From Guyanagaster necrorhizus (taxonomy: Eukaryota; Basidiomycota; Agaricomycetes; Agaricales; Physalacriaceae): a DNA stretch of 64,000 bases. Location of the stretch: assembly GCF_019112545.1 (NCBI RefSeq), contig NW_025064941.1, forward strand, positions 91,252 to 155,251, written 5' to 3'. Positions within the stretch are counted from its first letter, which is position 1; each line of letters opens with the position of its first letter. The position numbers and the translations under genes are program-made. The notes under the pieces are model-generated. The model made no database searches, had not been told where the DNA came from, and worked only from the letters and a program-made list of their open reading frames with translations. This document shows positions 12,147 to 24,228 of the stretch, one piece after another.

Positions 12147-14036
12147 TCAACTCCACAGAATGCTGATGCGCTTCCATCCCTTGACTGGAATCCTGGGTGG
12201 CTCCGGATTTTCCCTTGCAACATCTATGTACTTCCGGATCGGCATCTCATCCAAAGGAACGAGCTTCGACTTCATCCAAAACTTGTAGCCAAAGCAGAGG
12301 ACGAAGATGAGGGGGATACTGCGGTAGGAAGAAAAAAATCTTTCCATCCCATTCATCGTGAATAAACACAGCATGTCCCCCGGTGAGCAATATGATACTG
12401 AACGAGATGAAGCCGAGCCATGCTGTGTACGGCTGTAATGGAGACTTCCATGGCAGTTCGTCCCTTGAAATGCCTTGTTTCTTCATTCCACAGTAGAAGC
12501 GGAGATACACCATGCAAATGATAATCCCTGTGAAGTGGCACTGTCAGCAAGGCACACCCACACAGATGCCGAACAACAATAGCTTACAGTGTACGATTGT
12601 GGCTGCAGACATAAGATCCTATGCAACGGTTCTTTATACCGGCGATAAATAATTTACCTGAAACCATGCAAATACAGTGGACGCAGAATTTTGAAGTGTC
12701 ATATATCCGAGAGCAGTGAAGACTGACAGGAATGTCACAGCGACATACGGTACGCCAAACTGACTTACGCGAAGGAAGATCTTGGGTGCGCGTCCTTCGT
12801 AGGCAATTCTGTAGAGATTACGCGAACCGTTGAGTATGATCAAATTGCCAGCGGACTACGCTGAGGTGAGAACAATGGCATTGATGATGTGTGGAACGAC
12901 CTTTATCCCCGCACGATTAGCAGCGATGACGAACGGCGACTGTGACGCATCCCCAGAGCTTCCGAGCAGGTTATCATCGTTGGAAGGAACAATAATTCCT
13001 ACGATAAATATCCCGAGGACATAGAAAATAAATACGCGCCAAAGACGCGCTTCACGGCCATTGGGATGTTGCGGCGTGGGTTTTGCGTCTCAGCAGCTAC
13101 ATTTGCAATACTTTCAATGCCAGCGTAGGCATATGCTACGTTGGAAAAGGTGGTTCAGAAGCCGAGGATCCTTCCGAGGGAGCCCTCAATACCGAGGTAT
13201 TGTACGAAAGGTCCCTGCATCTCCGTCAGACAGCACACCCGACACTAAGACACAACACCTACTGGGTTCCGCCAGTACTGGAATCCATATCTGTGATGGT
13301 GAGGACCCCCGCCTAATATCTAGCTTTAGACGAGGTGAACCCAAGAAGAAAACAAAAGACGTTACCCAGGTCAATAACGAGGCCCTTGAAGAAAACACCA
13401 TAAATAAGACATAACAGAAGGGGGTATAAAACTTGAGTACCATGACAATTAGACCAGCGATGAGCATCGTCTTAAGAATCGCAAAACTGAATTCGAGTTC
13501 TCCGTAAACTCGGACGAAGAGAAGATTCGAAATAATGAGCAATACACCAAGGATCGTGATCCAAAGACCATTGCTGATAGTAGTCCAGAACTGAATGAGC
13601 ACCGCACTGGCCGTGACCTCAGCCTTCCGGCTGACGCAGTTGGAGTATATGTAATTCCATCCTTGGGCAAAGGACAGTGCTGGGTCGAAGAAGTATTCGG
13701 CATGGTGAACTATAGCCCCGAGAGGGGAACAAGGGTCGCCAGCTCTGCCTGACAAAACACCACACAGGACACGAGAATGCGAGGGCAATCATTCTACACT
13801 TCTCTTTAAAATCCACCACAAGTCCAGCATTAATGCCTTACTGAATATGCCTCTGGCCCAAGCCACGCCTGTGAATCGCGTAAGACAAATTCACAAAATT
13901 ATACCACTGAGGCTTACTTCAACTCCTTCTTTTCCTCAAAATCCACGGTATCATCAATGGGAGCGGAATAAGCAACGACCTCAACATCCTTGTCGCCGTA
14001 ATTCGGCAACTTGGGTTCTTCTGAATTCATAGACAT
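12147..14036 (-). pseudogene. Amino-acid permease (APC/YAT family) pseudogene
   Basis: The ancestral protein was a plasma-membrane amino-acid/H+ symporter of 12 membrane segments. Remains read in order: MSMNSEEPKLPNYGDKDVEV (start 14036), GLGQRHIQ, HHAEYFFDPALSFAQGWNYI, RYGFQYWRNP, FVQYLGIEGSLGRILGFW, AYAGIESIANVAAETQNPRR, IFYVLGIFIVGIIVPSND, SAGNLIILNGSRNLYRIAYE, and the C-terminal YKFWMKSKLVPLDEMPIRKY. Breaks: the first two membrane segments are missing (text jumps from MIALA to the AELATLVPLSG region near 13760-13800); one base is lost at the C-run 13716-13719; one base is lost near 13041-13043; a TAG replaces the conserved Trp of SAWSAGN at 12856-12858; and the frame shifts at the A-run 12332-12338. 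Introns with normal splice sites remain, so this is not a processed copy. It lies next to a retrotransposon insertion. Confidence 0.88.
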
Positions 14037-14470
14037 AGTCAAGAAGGAGAGATATGTGAAGCACGGAAAGCACAGGGGTTGGAGGGGAAGGAGACAAGTG
14101 TAGAATTTTAGTAGTAAGTTATCTTGGTCGGCCGAGCTCAAGGTTATCTGTGTGGACTATCCGTCGGCAGTGAGCAGACATCGCATCGACGCAGATAAGC
14201 TGTTTTATATTTGACTTCCTGCCATGAGATAAGCCTGCTACCATATGAGAGATAGCCGTTGAACGCAGTAAGCTCCAGTTTGAACCGAGCGTCAGTGCAG
14301 CCCGCCATCACTACATCAATCGCGACCGACATTAGTTCCCATGAACCCGGACCGCTCCGCCGTGTTATCTCGCAATGAATTCCTGAGTATCAATGTACCA
14401 GGTTGATATCCCAGGGAAGAATAGGGAAAAAAGGGACAGTCCAAAACCCACCAAGTATGAGTAGACCAAG

Positions 14471-14475
14471 AATAC
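14471..14475. repeat. Target-site duplication, left copy (AATAC)
   Basis: The five bases AATAC directly flank the left LTR and recur immediately after the right LTR at 19376-19380. A 5-bp duplication is the normal mark of copia integrase. Confidence 0.9.
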
Positions 14476-14678
14476 TGTTGCAGGCAGGTTACTTTTATGC
14501 AGTGGATAATAGGCCAGACTGAGTATGACGGTCAATTGCTTGAAGGCAGAGGTACGTATGACTACTACTTACCTGAGTACGATGGTCAATTGCTTAAAGG
14601 CAATTGACTGTCGACTCAGGACAAAACTGTCTATGCTTATATAAGGTTGACATCAGGTACTTGTGTCATCCCACAACA
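14476..14678 (-). repeat. 3' LTR of the copia element (203 bp, with internal duplication)
   Basis: It starts TGTTG and ends CAACA. It is 54 bp longer than the partner LTR because a 30-bp segment is present twice (14519-14548 and 14573-14602), offset by 54 bp. It contains the palindromic TATA-like CTTATATAAG near 14636-14645. Confidence 0.93.
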
Positions 14679-14687
14679 CTCCCCCTC
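14679..14687 (-). other. Polypurine tract of the copia element
   Basis: On the minus strand these bases read GAGGGGGAG and directly precede the 3' LTR, the position where plus-strand DNA synthesis is primed. Confidence 0.8.
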
Positions 14688-14964
14688 AACACAATACTTC
14701 TCAGAGTTCAAGACCCAACAGCCTGATCATGTGAGTCATCTTCTCCTTCCCTAAGGCCTTTGTGAAGATGTCAGCAGGCATGTCTTCTGTGTGAAGATGT
14801 TCAATATGTATGTGCCCCCACTCAACCTTGTCTCATAACCAGTAGAAGCAGAGGTCAAGATGTTTGATATGACCATGATGATCAGGATTGTGAGCAACAG
14901 AGAGAGCAGACTGGTTGTCAATCAGCAGTGGTGATGGCGACAGATGATGGAAGCCAAATTCTGT

Positions 14965-17900
14965 AAACAGGTTTCACAGCCACAGAATTTCCTGTCCAGC
15001 AGAGATGGCAGCCATATATTTGGCCTCTGTGGTCGATAAGGTTACTATAGATTGTAGCTGACTCATCCAGCTGACTGCACCTGTGCCCATCTTGACAATA
15101 TATCCTGAGGTCAAGTGCCCATTGTCTGGGTTTCCACCATGATCTGCATCTGTGTATGTTTTGAACAGGTCTGGGTTTGTAGCATCAGGTGAATATGTCA
15201 ATTTTAGGTCGATTGTTCTCTTTATGTATCTGAGAAGATATTTCAGGGTCTCCCAATGCCTCAATCCAGGGTTTTTGCTGAAACATGATAGGACACTGAC
15301 TGCAAAAGCTATGTCAGAATGAGTGGCAATGGCCAGATATGCTATAGAGCCAAGGATTTGGAGATATGAGATATGCCACATGATTTCTCATTCCTCTGGA
15401 GTAGCAGGAGACATTGAGCTGGATAGCTTAGTGTGTGGATCAAGAGGAGTACTGACACTGTTACAGTCAGACATTCCAATACATTCTAGGATTTTTTGGA
15501 TGTACTGTAGTTGAGAGAGTGTGAGTGTTTGGTTTAGACGGTCTCTGTGTATTTCGACACCGAGAAGGAATAAAGTTGGATCTAGATCACGAAGTTTAAA
15601 GTGCTTCTTGAGATCATCGATAACATGTCATGCAGACTCCATGGACTTTGCAGCAATTGTTACATCATTGACAAACACCAGAACAATAATCTGAGCATCA
15701 TCTCTTTTGTACACCTATATGCTGTGTTCACAGCATACTCTGTCAAAGTCCATCTTGGTTATAGTGCTGTGGAGCTTTTTGTGCCATTCATATCCAGCCT
15801 GCTTCAGTCTATAGATGGACTTGAAGAGATGAAGCACTCAGCTCTTGTTCTTTGTCTCGAATCCCTCTGATTGTTGAAGGTATACCTCTTCTTTTAGATC
15901 ACCATTCAGAAACACTGATGAGATGTCCACACTCCAGAGCTCTAGGTCCTCAAGTGCAGCAAGAGTGAGAACTGTTCAGATGGCTGTCTATTTTGGAGTA
16001 GGAGAGAAGGTTTCAGTGTAGTTAAAACCTGGCTGCTGTGAGTACTCTTTTGTGACATAGCATGCCTTGTAGCATTCAATGGATCCATCAGGGTTATGCT
16101 TCATTTTGAAGATCCATTTTCTATCTATAGCCTTTCACCCTGGAGAAAGCTTCACAAGCTCAAAGGTGTCACTCCTACAGTGTATTCAATTCCTGCTGAG
16201 CTGCCTCATACCATTTTTCACTTTCCTCTTCTGGCTGAGTCATCACCTCTGCAAGTGTTTTTGATTCATTATTAGATGCAGATGCTTGGTTTGTCATCTC
16301 TACTGCTATCTGAAATGCAAGCTCAAGAGCTTCTGTATATGTGATATAGTCATCATCATGCAATACAAAGGTCATTCCTGCAACAACATCTGTCTCAGTA
16401 AGCTCTGGCTCAGCAGTGGTTTCATCAATAGGATCAGAAAGAGATTCATCTGAGTCTGATGAGTTCATCATATTAGTGCCAGAATGTTTATGGCAAAAAC
16501 CATGTCCAGTGTTTGGAGATGTGATTATAAGACCTTTAGAGTTGTATTGTGGCTTGAAGCATGCCTGAGGACGTAAAAGTGGTGAAGAGGATATAGGAGA
16601 TATTGAAAGACTTGATAGTGGAGTAAGAGGTGATTCTAAAGATGTTTGCATATTTGATAGAGTGGACGGAGCTGGCAAGGATGGTGATGATAATAATGAT
16701 GGGAGTTGCTCAGATAGCAGAGATGGCTTATCAGTAGGTATATTTTCTCCCCCTTGATGAGGCATTGCTGCATCAGGTATAGCAGTATCTATACTGTTAT
16801 ATCTATTTGTGAGAGATGTATTGTCATCAAGAGGATTTATAATATTTTTGTGATTTTCAGGAAATACACACTCATCGAATACAGCATGGCTGGAGGTGAT
16901 GAACTGCTGTGTAGATGGGTTCCAGAATAGCCAGTCTTTTACTCCCTCTGAATATCCAACAAAGATACATTTTTGGGTGTGTGACTCTAATGCTCGACAT
17001 CTCTTTTTTTGTACTAGCATATATGCAAGATATCCAAACATATGAAAGTGAAATATATCTGGTTTTCAGTGATTTAGGTCCCATTCTGTGAAGGGTGTGG
17101 TGTTTGGAAGAGGATCTGTGGGGATGCGATTTTAGATATGAATGAATACTCGAAGAGCAAGATTCCAAAATAATAGTGGGAGATGTGACTCATTTAACAT
17201 GGCAGTGATGGCCTCTGCAATTGTGCAGTTGGCTCATTCTGCTATGCCATTCTGGTATGGTTCATCGGATTCAGTATATCGTCTTTTGATCTCATGCTCA
17301 GCACAGAAGTCGATAAACTCCTTTCCTATATATTCACCATCTTTATCTTTCTGAAACTCAATGATTTTGAGTTCTGAGTGGGTATTCTCTATATATGCTT
17401 TGAACTGTTTGAAGGCATTAAAGGTATCACTTTTATACTTCAGAGGTGTGACAGCCCAAGTGTCAGATGCACTGCAGATAAATATTATCTAGTAGTGATA
17501 GCCCTCTGGAGTTGTGACAGGCATTGGATCTTTGATATCACTGTATACTTGCTCAAAAAGGTGTTTCCTCCGCTCTGAGAGGCCATAAGAAATATTGTGG
17601 CGATGCTGTTTGCCAGTGAGGCATAGTATGCAGATAGGATCAGTTGAGGGACCTGACTCTCACTTCATTCCAGTTACTAGCTGCTTTATATGCATGTGCC
17701 ATATAGTGTCTATGTTTTAATGACAGCAACATCTGTGCCAAAGTGTGTTGTCCATCCAGCAGGTACTTGTAGAGCTTGAGTTTGCAATGATAGTGGTCGA
17801 TTTTGAGAATGAATGTGTGATAGCATTGATATAGCCAATATTGCTCTCATTTACAGTTGCTGTGAATTGGATCTTTTCACCCTAGCTGAAAGTGACATCT

Positions 17901-18200
17901 GATCCAGTGATTGAGATCCTAAATCCCTTTTCCCATGTAAGATGATAGGGTGATAAGAGATTACTTTTCAATGCTGATATATGTAATGTGTCAAGAAGTT
18001 TCATCACTGAGCCTTTCTCCCCCTGAATCTCTGGCTCCAATACTACTGACCCAATCCCTGCTGAATAAATGACTGAATTGTCTGCAAGACGAATGAGAAT
18101 GATATGTGGAGCATAGAGTTGGAACCATTGTCGGTGAAGGGTCATATGATGAGAAGCACCTATATCGGTATTCCAATGAGACATAGCAAGTGATGATAAA
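14965..18200 (-). pseudogene. copia pol remnants (protease, integrase, RT, RNase H)
   Basis: Protease: TDIGASHHMT near 18130-18180, where the catalytic D-[TS]-G has become DIG. Integrase: a Cys pair near 17610-17640, then QKDKDGEYIGKEFIDFC (about 17300-17350) and YQNGIAE followed by a TGA where Arg is expected (17220-17270), and VKDWLFWNPSTQQF (about 16900-16950). RT: DRKWIFKMKHNPDGSIECYK near 16060-16130, then VDISSVFLNGDLKEEVYLQQ and IYRLKQAGYEWHKKL with interrupting stops. RNase H: YTDADHGGNPDNGHLTSGYI and TLSTTEAKYMAA at 14980-15165. At least ten in-frame stops are seen between these blocks. Confidence 0.88.
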
Positions 18201-18211
18201 TCAGTACTTGC

Positions 18212-19106
18212 TTAGCTAGCAGTCTTCTCCTTCATCTCAGCAGAGTTAGCAGCTTCCAAGTCCTTTTTTCCAGCCCTCTTATGATGATGCTTTCCAGCAG
18301 TACAGTCAGCAGCATGTTCATGGTCCTGTTTAAGTGAAAACTTTTTGGTTATACATTCTTCTTCTGCATGATTCTCACAAAGGCACCATCCACATTTTGC
18401 AGTGGCATTGGTAGCCTGATTTGTGGCTGAATGGAAAGGTGTGGCTTTGAGAGTGACAGAGACTGCTGGATCACCAGCATGCAGCTTCTGATTGTTTTCT
18501 TCATTGTGAAATGCAGTGCAGAGTCCTTTGAGAGTGAGTTTATCGGAGAGAAGGAATAGCGATGTGACGAAGTTTCCAAATTCAGGCTGAGGGAGTGCGT
18601 GAATCAGGGCCATAATGAGAAGCTCTTCTTCTAACTGCTGGAGACCAAAATGAGTGGGATGCAGAGCATGGATATGACTCATGATTTGAGTGCCCCAACT
18701 GGCAAGGTCTGGAAGTGATTCTTCTGTCTCCTTCTTGAGATTGAAGAAGCTGTTGTAGGCTAAATCGAGTCACCAGTTTTCTTTGCTGATGGTGTGCCTT
18801 TAATGTGTCCCACATCCTCTCTGGATCATCAAGACAGCTCTTGACATGAGCCTTCTGGGATTCATCAAGGCAGAGGTAGATTGTGCCAGCAGCTGATACC
18901 TGAGTTTCCTTCCAGTCCTTTCAGTCCTTCCTCTCCTGGTATGTTGGCTTCTCGGGGTCTGCAAACTCCGGTTCAGGGTCACAGCCAATGGTGATAAGGT
19001 ACTCGCGGCGAGTTTTGAGTAAGGCCGACATGTTTTCTTCCCATTTGCCATAGTTGGAGGCATTTAGATTGTCGAAGCCTTTTTTGATTGTGTCGAAGGA
19101 TGGCAT
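18212..19106 (-). pseudogene. copia gag remnant with CCHC zinc knuckle
   Basis: Starts at 19106 with MPSFDTIKKGFDNLNASNYG and continues into WEENMSALLKTRREYLI, the usual opening of copia gag. A TGA ends this frame at about 18921, and sense continues past stops and frame changes (MWDTLKAHHQQRKLVTRFSL, then LPQPEFGNFVTSLFLLSDKL). The nucleocapsid knuckle CGWCLCENHAEEEC (about 18360-18405) keeps the C-x2-C-x4-H-x4-C pattern. Confidence 0.85.
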
Positions 19107-19214
19107 GATGTATGTGGTGATATCGTTTCAGTAGTGAAATGACTGATGGAGAGATAGCAGGGCACAGGCAAGATGCGAAGGAAAAAAAAAACTCGAAATA
19201 GGCCTTAAAGCGTG

Positions 19215-19226
19215 GGGCCCATAACC
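19215..19226 (-). other. Primer-binding site matching half initiator tRNA-Met
   Basis: On the minus strand the 12 bases directly after the 5' LTR read GGTTATGGGCCC. The plus strand reads GGGCCCATAACC, the anticodon stem-loop sequence of eukaryotic initiator tRNA-Met (CAT anticodon inside). Drosophila copia is known to prime from a cleaved half of this tRNA, so the same mode is inferred here. Confidence 0.8.
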
Positions 19227-19375
19227 TGTTGCAGGCAGGTTACTTTTACGCAGTGGATAATAGGCCAGACTGAGTACGACGGTCAATTGCTTAAAGGCAA
19301 TTGACCGTTGACTCAGGACAAAACTGTCTATGCTTATATAAGGTTGACATCAGGTACTTGTGTCGTCCCGCAACA
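19227..19375 (-). repeat. 5' LTR of the copia element (149 bp)
   Basis: It starts TGTTG and ends CAACA and matches the 3' LTR apart from the latter's 54-bp duplication and a handful of base changes that are all C/T or G/A at CpG sites. A TATATAAG box lies at 19335-19342. Confidence 0.93.
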
Positions 19376-19380
19376 AATAC
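19376..19380. repeat. Target-site duplication, right copy (AATAC)
   Basis: Identical to the five bases before the left LTR (14471-14475). Confidence 0.9.
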
Positions 19381-19861
19381 GGTGCTACAGGGGAGAGAAA
19401 TGTACTTTCTGCAGCAGAACGTTCAGTTCCTAGGGGTTACCGGTGAAACTCAGGGCACTTCAAGGGGTCAGAAGAATTGCTTGGCATCTTCTCTATCACG
19501 AGTTCGTTCGTCGCCGCGGGGAAGAAGGCAATGCTAGGAGACTTGAATTATCGAAGTGGTACGGGGCAGAGATGTCAGCCGAGCATCATTAAAATGTTTT
19601 CGGATTAGTCGCTACAGAGCTCTTTGAATTCCTGACTTGTACAATGGACCTGAGAAAGCGCTAGGTGTAAGCTCGCGTGATCCAAATAATTTTAGGATTG
19701 ATAATACAGATACTAGAATATATCCTAAGACAACGTGAGTGAATTGATATGACAGACAAACAGCAGGTATGTGCAGGTGCAGGTTAATATAGGACAAGAG
19801 GAATATCAAAGGAACAAAGCACAACAACGAACGAAATGAAAACGAAAAAAGCAATTAGATG
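19381..19861. other. Intergenic between copia element and RhoGEF gene
   Basis: About 480 bp with no recognisable gene. It contains the 3' flank of the minus-strand RhoGEF gene. Confidence 0.4.
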
Positions 19862-22800
19862 TCACCGTGATCCGCGTGATGCCATCGACACGTTATCCGA
19901 CATGTATCTTTGTGTTCCTGAGACTGTTCGTAGAGCCAACACTCGATCGTCAGAAACCATCAGTATCTCGTCACGACCGGTGCCTAGCGAATTTCGATTG
20001 TACTGATTCACGTTCATGTTGGAATGATATGGCACCTGCTGCGCCTGCTGTCCGTAACCCCCGTAGCTGACAAATCGTGAGTTCGTAGGGTTTTACATAT
20101 CGGTTACAACGTACCTGGCTGGATAAGAGTTGTAGTAGGCACCACCATTGTTAATGATGGATGGTGGGTTGTCTGCAAACAACAACTTTAGATTAGAGCC
20201 TTGGATGACTTGCGACATTGCGCCTGTGTCTATATGCCTTATTTCCACAAACGACGGTTCGAATGCAAGCACAAAAGGCTCATGCAGTGCTGATTTCACC
20301 CCGTAAGCTCGAGTTCATATGGCTTATATAGACTGCTCACCAAATCCGGTAGGAACGCCCTCCCAATGCACCATAAAGTCCTTCCTTGACATTCGACCAG
20401 ACTTGTTGACATAAAAAGCAAATTCTGAGGCATCATTCAGCGCATACTCGAGCAATAGAATGGACCTGTTTTCACCATCATAGCACAACAGGAACTCGTT
20501 CTGAATGCGATAGATCGCCATAGGCTTCAGACCCTCCCTCCTTCGAACAAATTCTAGAGACTCGTCGCTGGGATCCAAAAGTCCCTGCGTATCTAACGTC
20601 TCAAGGTCGACAATCTCGAAGCCCTTAGGGCACCCAACACACATTTTCGTCTTGAGGTAGTGTATCGACGTGGACTCGACTGGTATGTAAAATTCCTGGG
20701 CACGAGATCAGCTTCCTCCAAGCCATGTAAGTAAAAGGTACCGACCCTGAAAAGCTTCAATGTATCGTTACCTCCATTGATCAACTTTTTGAAAGTCGGC
20801 TTGCTCCGCCCACGTACGTTTTGATCTATGGGCTCCAGAGTCTTGAAAGTACTAGATAGCTGAGTCGACTTCACAATGCACACCAACATCTTCCCGAGGC
20901 AGTATCCTGCTTTAAAGAATGACGTATGGGATGATATGCGCTTCGCCCGTTTGATACCAGCATTAGGATCCATAGGGTCCAGGGCATCGAGAGGTACTGT
21001 AAACACTGATCGCTCTAAGAGTGCCGTTAAACCTGAAAACATGCTAACCACAGCAGGACACGTACCGGAAAGGATGATGAGTAGCTGATATGCTTCCAAA
21101 ACGTCAAGTTGCATGACTTCCAATAGCGCCAATACTTTTACGGGATCCTTAGACATGTCCCTTAAATCACTGATGTAAACCCCGTCGTCTGTCCCATAAG
21201 CCATTCTCCTGCCCCCACTCAATGGAGCCACGCAATTGACCTTGTTCACCCCAGTAAAAAAGCCCTCGCACAGCGTTATGGTCTCAAAAATGGTACTCCG
21301 CTCTCGCATGGCTTGCTGTTGCTGGTAAATATTTTCAAGCCACTTGCGCTGGCCTAACTGGGAATTCGACCATAGGACGAGATTGTAGAACTTCCGGCCC
21401 AAATGGATAAAGTTGATCCAGTACTGGCCTTTTGCTCCTTCCGGAGGACGAACTACTATGGAAGGGGCATGAGGTGATCCACGATTGTCCCGATTGAAAG
21501 ACGTCTTCTTGACGAGACCTTGACGTTGCCGTGGTCTAACGGTACCATTTCCAGTGTTGCTGTCTTCTGATGCGGTGATGAGGAGGAGTTCGAGAGGTAT
21601 TGGCTATACCATACAAGTTAAACAGAGAAAACCACGGAGGTAGGAAAAACATACTCGACGATAGACTTTGACCTGCTCATGCTGTTTCGTCTTGACAAAT
21701 TTCGTAAACAATAATGCGTGATCAAATAGGTACACTTGAATTTCCCCGTCGCGTTTGTTTAGAGGACCCTTATAAACCATATCTCGGCCTTCTTCCCGAA
21801 GTCGAAGATTCTTTGACCCATATTACTGAAATTGTAAGGACCATATTGAGCGAAGTACTCACTACTTCTTCTCCAGGTTTGAAGACTAATGCCTGATCAA
21901 GTTGGATCAAATTGAACCGATTCTCCGTCTTGCCCGATTCGGTATTGACACGACCCAGAAATTCCCGCACAAGCGAGATGGCCTCAGGAAGCAAAGTCTT
22001 GTCTGGATTGTCCTCAGGCGTGTGTTTCAAAACAGCCTCTAGCAGTAGAGGATACCTTGCTAATCGAGTAGTCGGCTTAGTGAGATACGCATTGAGCTCC
22101 AACTTTCTTGACTCCGGCAATCGTTCCGTGGTCTCAACAAATTGTGCGAACGCCGCATTCGCGTTCTTCTCCTTCTCAAACTCGTACTTGCCATAGAGTT
22201 GATGGGCACCATACGACACGAATGGCCCAAAGTGAGGGACAGCTTCCAATAAGATGTCACCAATCTTCTCCACCACGGCATAAGATTTTTGACGTTTGTT
22301 GAGAGCGTCTCGGAGACGCGTATTCACGGCAATGATGTCAAACACGTTCCAGAAGACTTGTTCCAGGAAAGCCGTCCGTCGCTCAAGTGGAATGACGTCG
22401 TCATGTTCTTGGAGACGTTTAATCCAGATCTTGTAAGATCTTGTAAGTACGCGTTACAACAACTTTTCACAACTCACATCTCGAAGATATTCCATGTCCC
22501 TCACAAAGTCGCGTTCTGTGTAGATGACTTCGTTGATTGCTTCCTGTCTCTTCTTCTCTTGATCAGAAACACTGTTAACGACTTCCTGCGGTACCGAATG
22601 AATCCAAAGAGTTCCGGCATCGGGCAAGTCGCCTAAACTTTCTCGGCTAATTTGCTTGGATAGACCAGGTTGTGGCTTCATATTCAGTCGAGCTTGCTGT
22701 TCAAGTCTGCGGGGACAGGCTATGCTGTAACACAACTGATCTCGAGAACATGTGGGGGAATAGCAGTCGGTGAGAAGGGTGAAAACTCCAGATGGTAATT

Positions 22801-24228
22801 CGACCTCATCAGAAGTCACCGAACCTTTACGCGGTCGAGGAAGAGGAATAGAGGTAGATGGAGATGGAGACGAATCATTCTCGTCTTCGGTGAGAATTTT
22901 GGGCATGATAGGCTCGTTATTTTTGATACCTAATTCCCCGCTGACGAAAGGACTTGGAAGCTTTGTTCTGAACCTGTAAAGCTCGTTGGGGCTGTCACGA
23001 AGACGGTGGTCATAGGTGACATCGTGGAAGAACTTCTGAGCATCGAGAGCACGCCCTAACAGTAAGGCAAGATTCCTGTCTGTTGTTTTGATTATGTAGG
23101 CGATCTTATCGACCGCTTCACGTCCGTCGAACGCCTCTTTGTACTCCAGTCCATCCTTGATACGGTCGCCTAAGGTTATACGATCTCGGAAGGCTTCAGC
23201 AACGCGGGAAAGGAGGGCAGGGTAGACGATGGGGGACTTCTTAGGGACACGAATAGAGTTTGGAGAATCCCGCCCTTCCTTATGAGACGGAATGGGAGGA
23301 CGAGTCACGGAGTTGCGCACCGATGTCGTCGCCGCAGACATGGACATGGAACGATCTTGTGGAGTCCGTTCACGGCGGGGACCGCCGACGCGAGGAATAT
23401 GAGCAGATTCGGATGACCTGCGGACAGTTACAGTGGAGACTGTAGATTCTTCCATAGAAGGATGTTCGACCATTGTAAATGAAGAAGGAGAGGCACTGGT
23501 GACTGAGGAACGGATGGACTGGGCAGAGTGTGTGTCGACATGAAGAGGAAATGGACTCTCGGACGACCCATGGGAAAAGCGGCTGTGATGATGAGGCGGT
23601 ATGGGGGGAGAAGGTGCTGAAACAATGAAACATTGAAGAAGGATCAGAATAAGACAGAAAGCGTGGACTTACTTGGACCCTTGCGAGCCCACGGAAGCTC
23701 ACTGCTGTCATCAGTTCCGGCATCACTCAAGTTGGAAAAATCAACGTTGAGTCGAGAACCATCAACGGGGATTCCGAGCCTTGGTGGATCAGGAGTGCGA
23801 CTCTGGGGCATGGGAGACGCCTGGTAATGCTTTGGACCATTCAGATAGACCTGGGCCTGGTATGCCTGAGCTGGAGTAAGACCAGACCTTGTTAATGCGT
23901 CGAGGCTAGGATCTGGCGGCTCTTCTGGCAGAGGAACGATGACGCCCATGCCATTCGGGTTGCTGGCGACAGATCTCGCGCGAGTGATGCCCGTCGGGGG
24001 GGCCAAGGACGATCCAGAAGGGGCATGTGGATACCCGTATTGCATTGGCGGTGGTTGCCTGTATATATATTGCGCATTGGGCGGCTGCTGGTGGTGGTAA
24101 GAAACATATGAAGTACGCCGGTCCTGATATTGAGGATAATATTGTGGTGGGGGGGGCGGTTGGTGGTGGGTAGGCCGCCCGAAAATCGACTGATAGGCTG
24201 CATGCCGCTTGTCTGGCGCTCCATCCAT
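19862..24228 (-). CDS. ROM2: Rho1 guanine nucleotide exchange factor (DEP-DH-PH-CNH), Rom2-like
   Basis: Activates Rho1 by GDP/GTP exchange in cell-wall integrity and polarity signalling at the plasma membrane (known for yeast Rom1/Rom2). The start at 24228 opens MDGAPDKRHAAYQSIFGRP, followed by a disordered Pro/Tyr/Gln-rich region. Then come a DEP domain (ALLSRVAEAFRDRITLGDRI to SPNELYRFRTKL, about 22970-23230), a DH domain (QEAINEVIYTERDFVRDMEY about 22500; LNAYLTKPTTRLARYPLLLE about 22060), a PH region near 21400-21700, and a C-terminal CNH domain (GRRMAYGTDDGVYISDLRD about 21165-21220; FVLAFEPSFVEIRHIDTGAM near 20210-20270). The final exon reads through SYGGYGQQAQQVP and ends MASRGSR at a TGA (19862-19864), after an intron at about 20069-20115. 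The domain order is that of fungal Rom2. No disruption was seen. Confidence 0.93.

Larger units (their letters stand above)
14476..19375 (-). mobile_element. Full-length, inactive Ty1/copia LTR retrotransposon
   Basis: The 4.9 kb element lies on the minus strand, bounded by TGTTG...CAACA LTRs and a 5-bp target-site duplication. In transcription order it has a 5' LTR (19227-19375), a primer-binding site, gag, protease, integrase, reverse transcriptase, RNase H, a polypurine tract and a 3' LTR (14476-14678). The protease-integrase-RT-RNase H order is diagnostic of copia/Pseudoviridae. Frames are interrupted by many stops, and CpG is scarce inside, so it cannot encode proteins now. The intact structure with dead coding suggests whole-element insertion followed by mutational inactivation in place. 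Confidence 0.95.
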
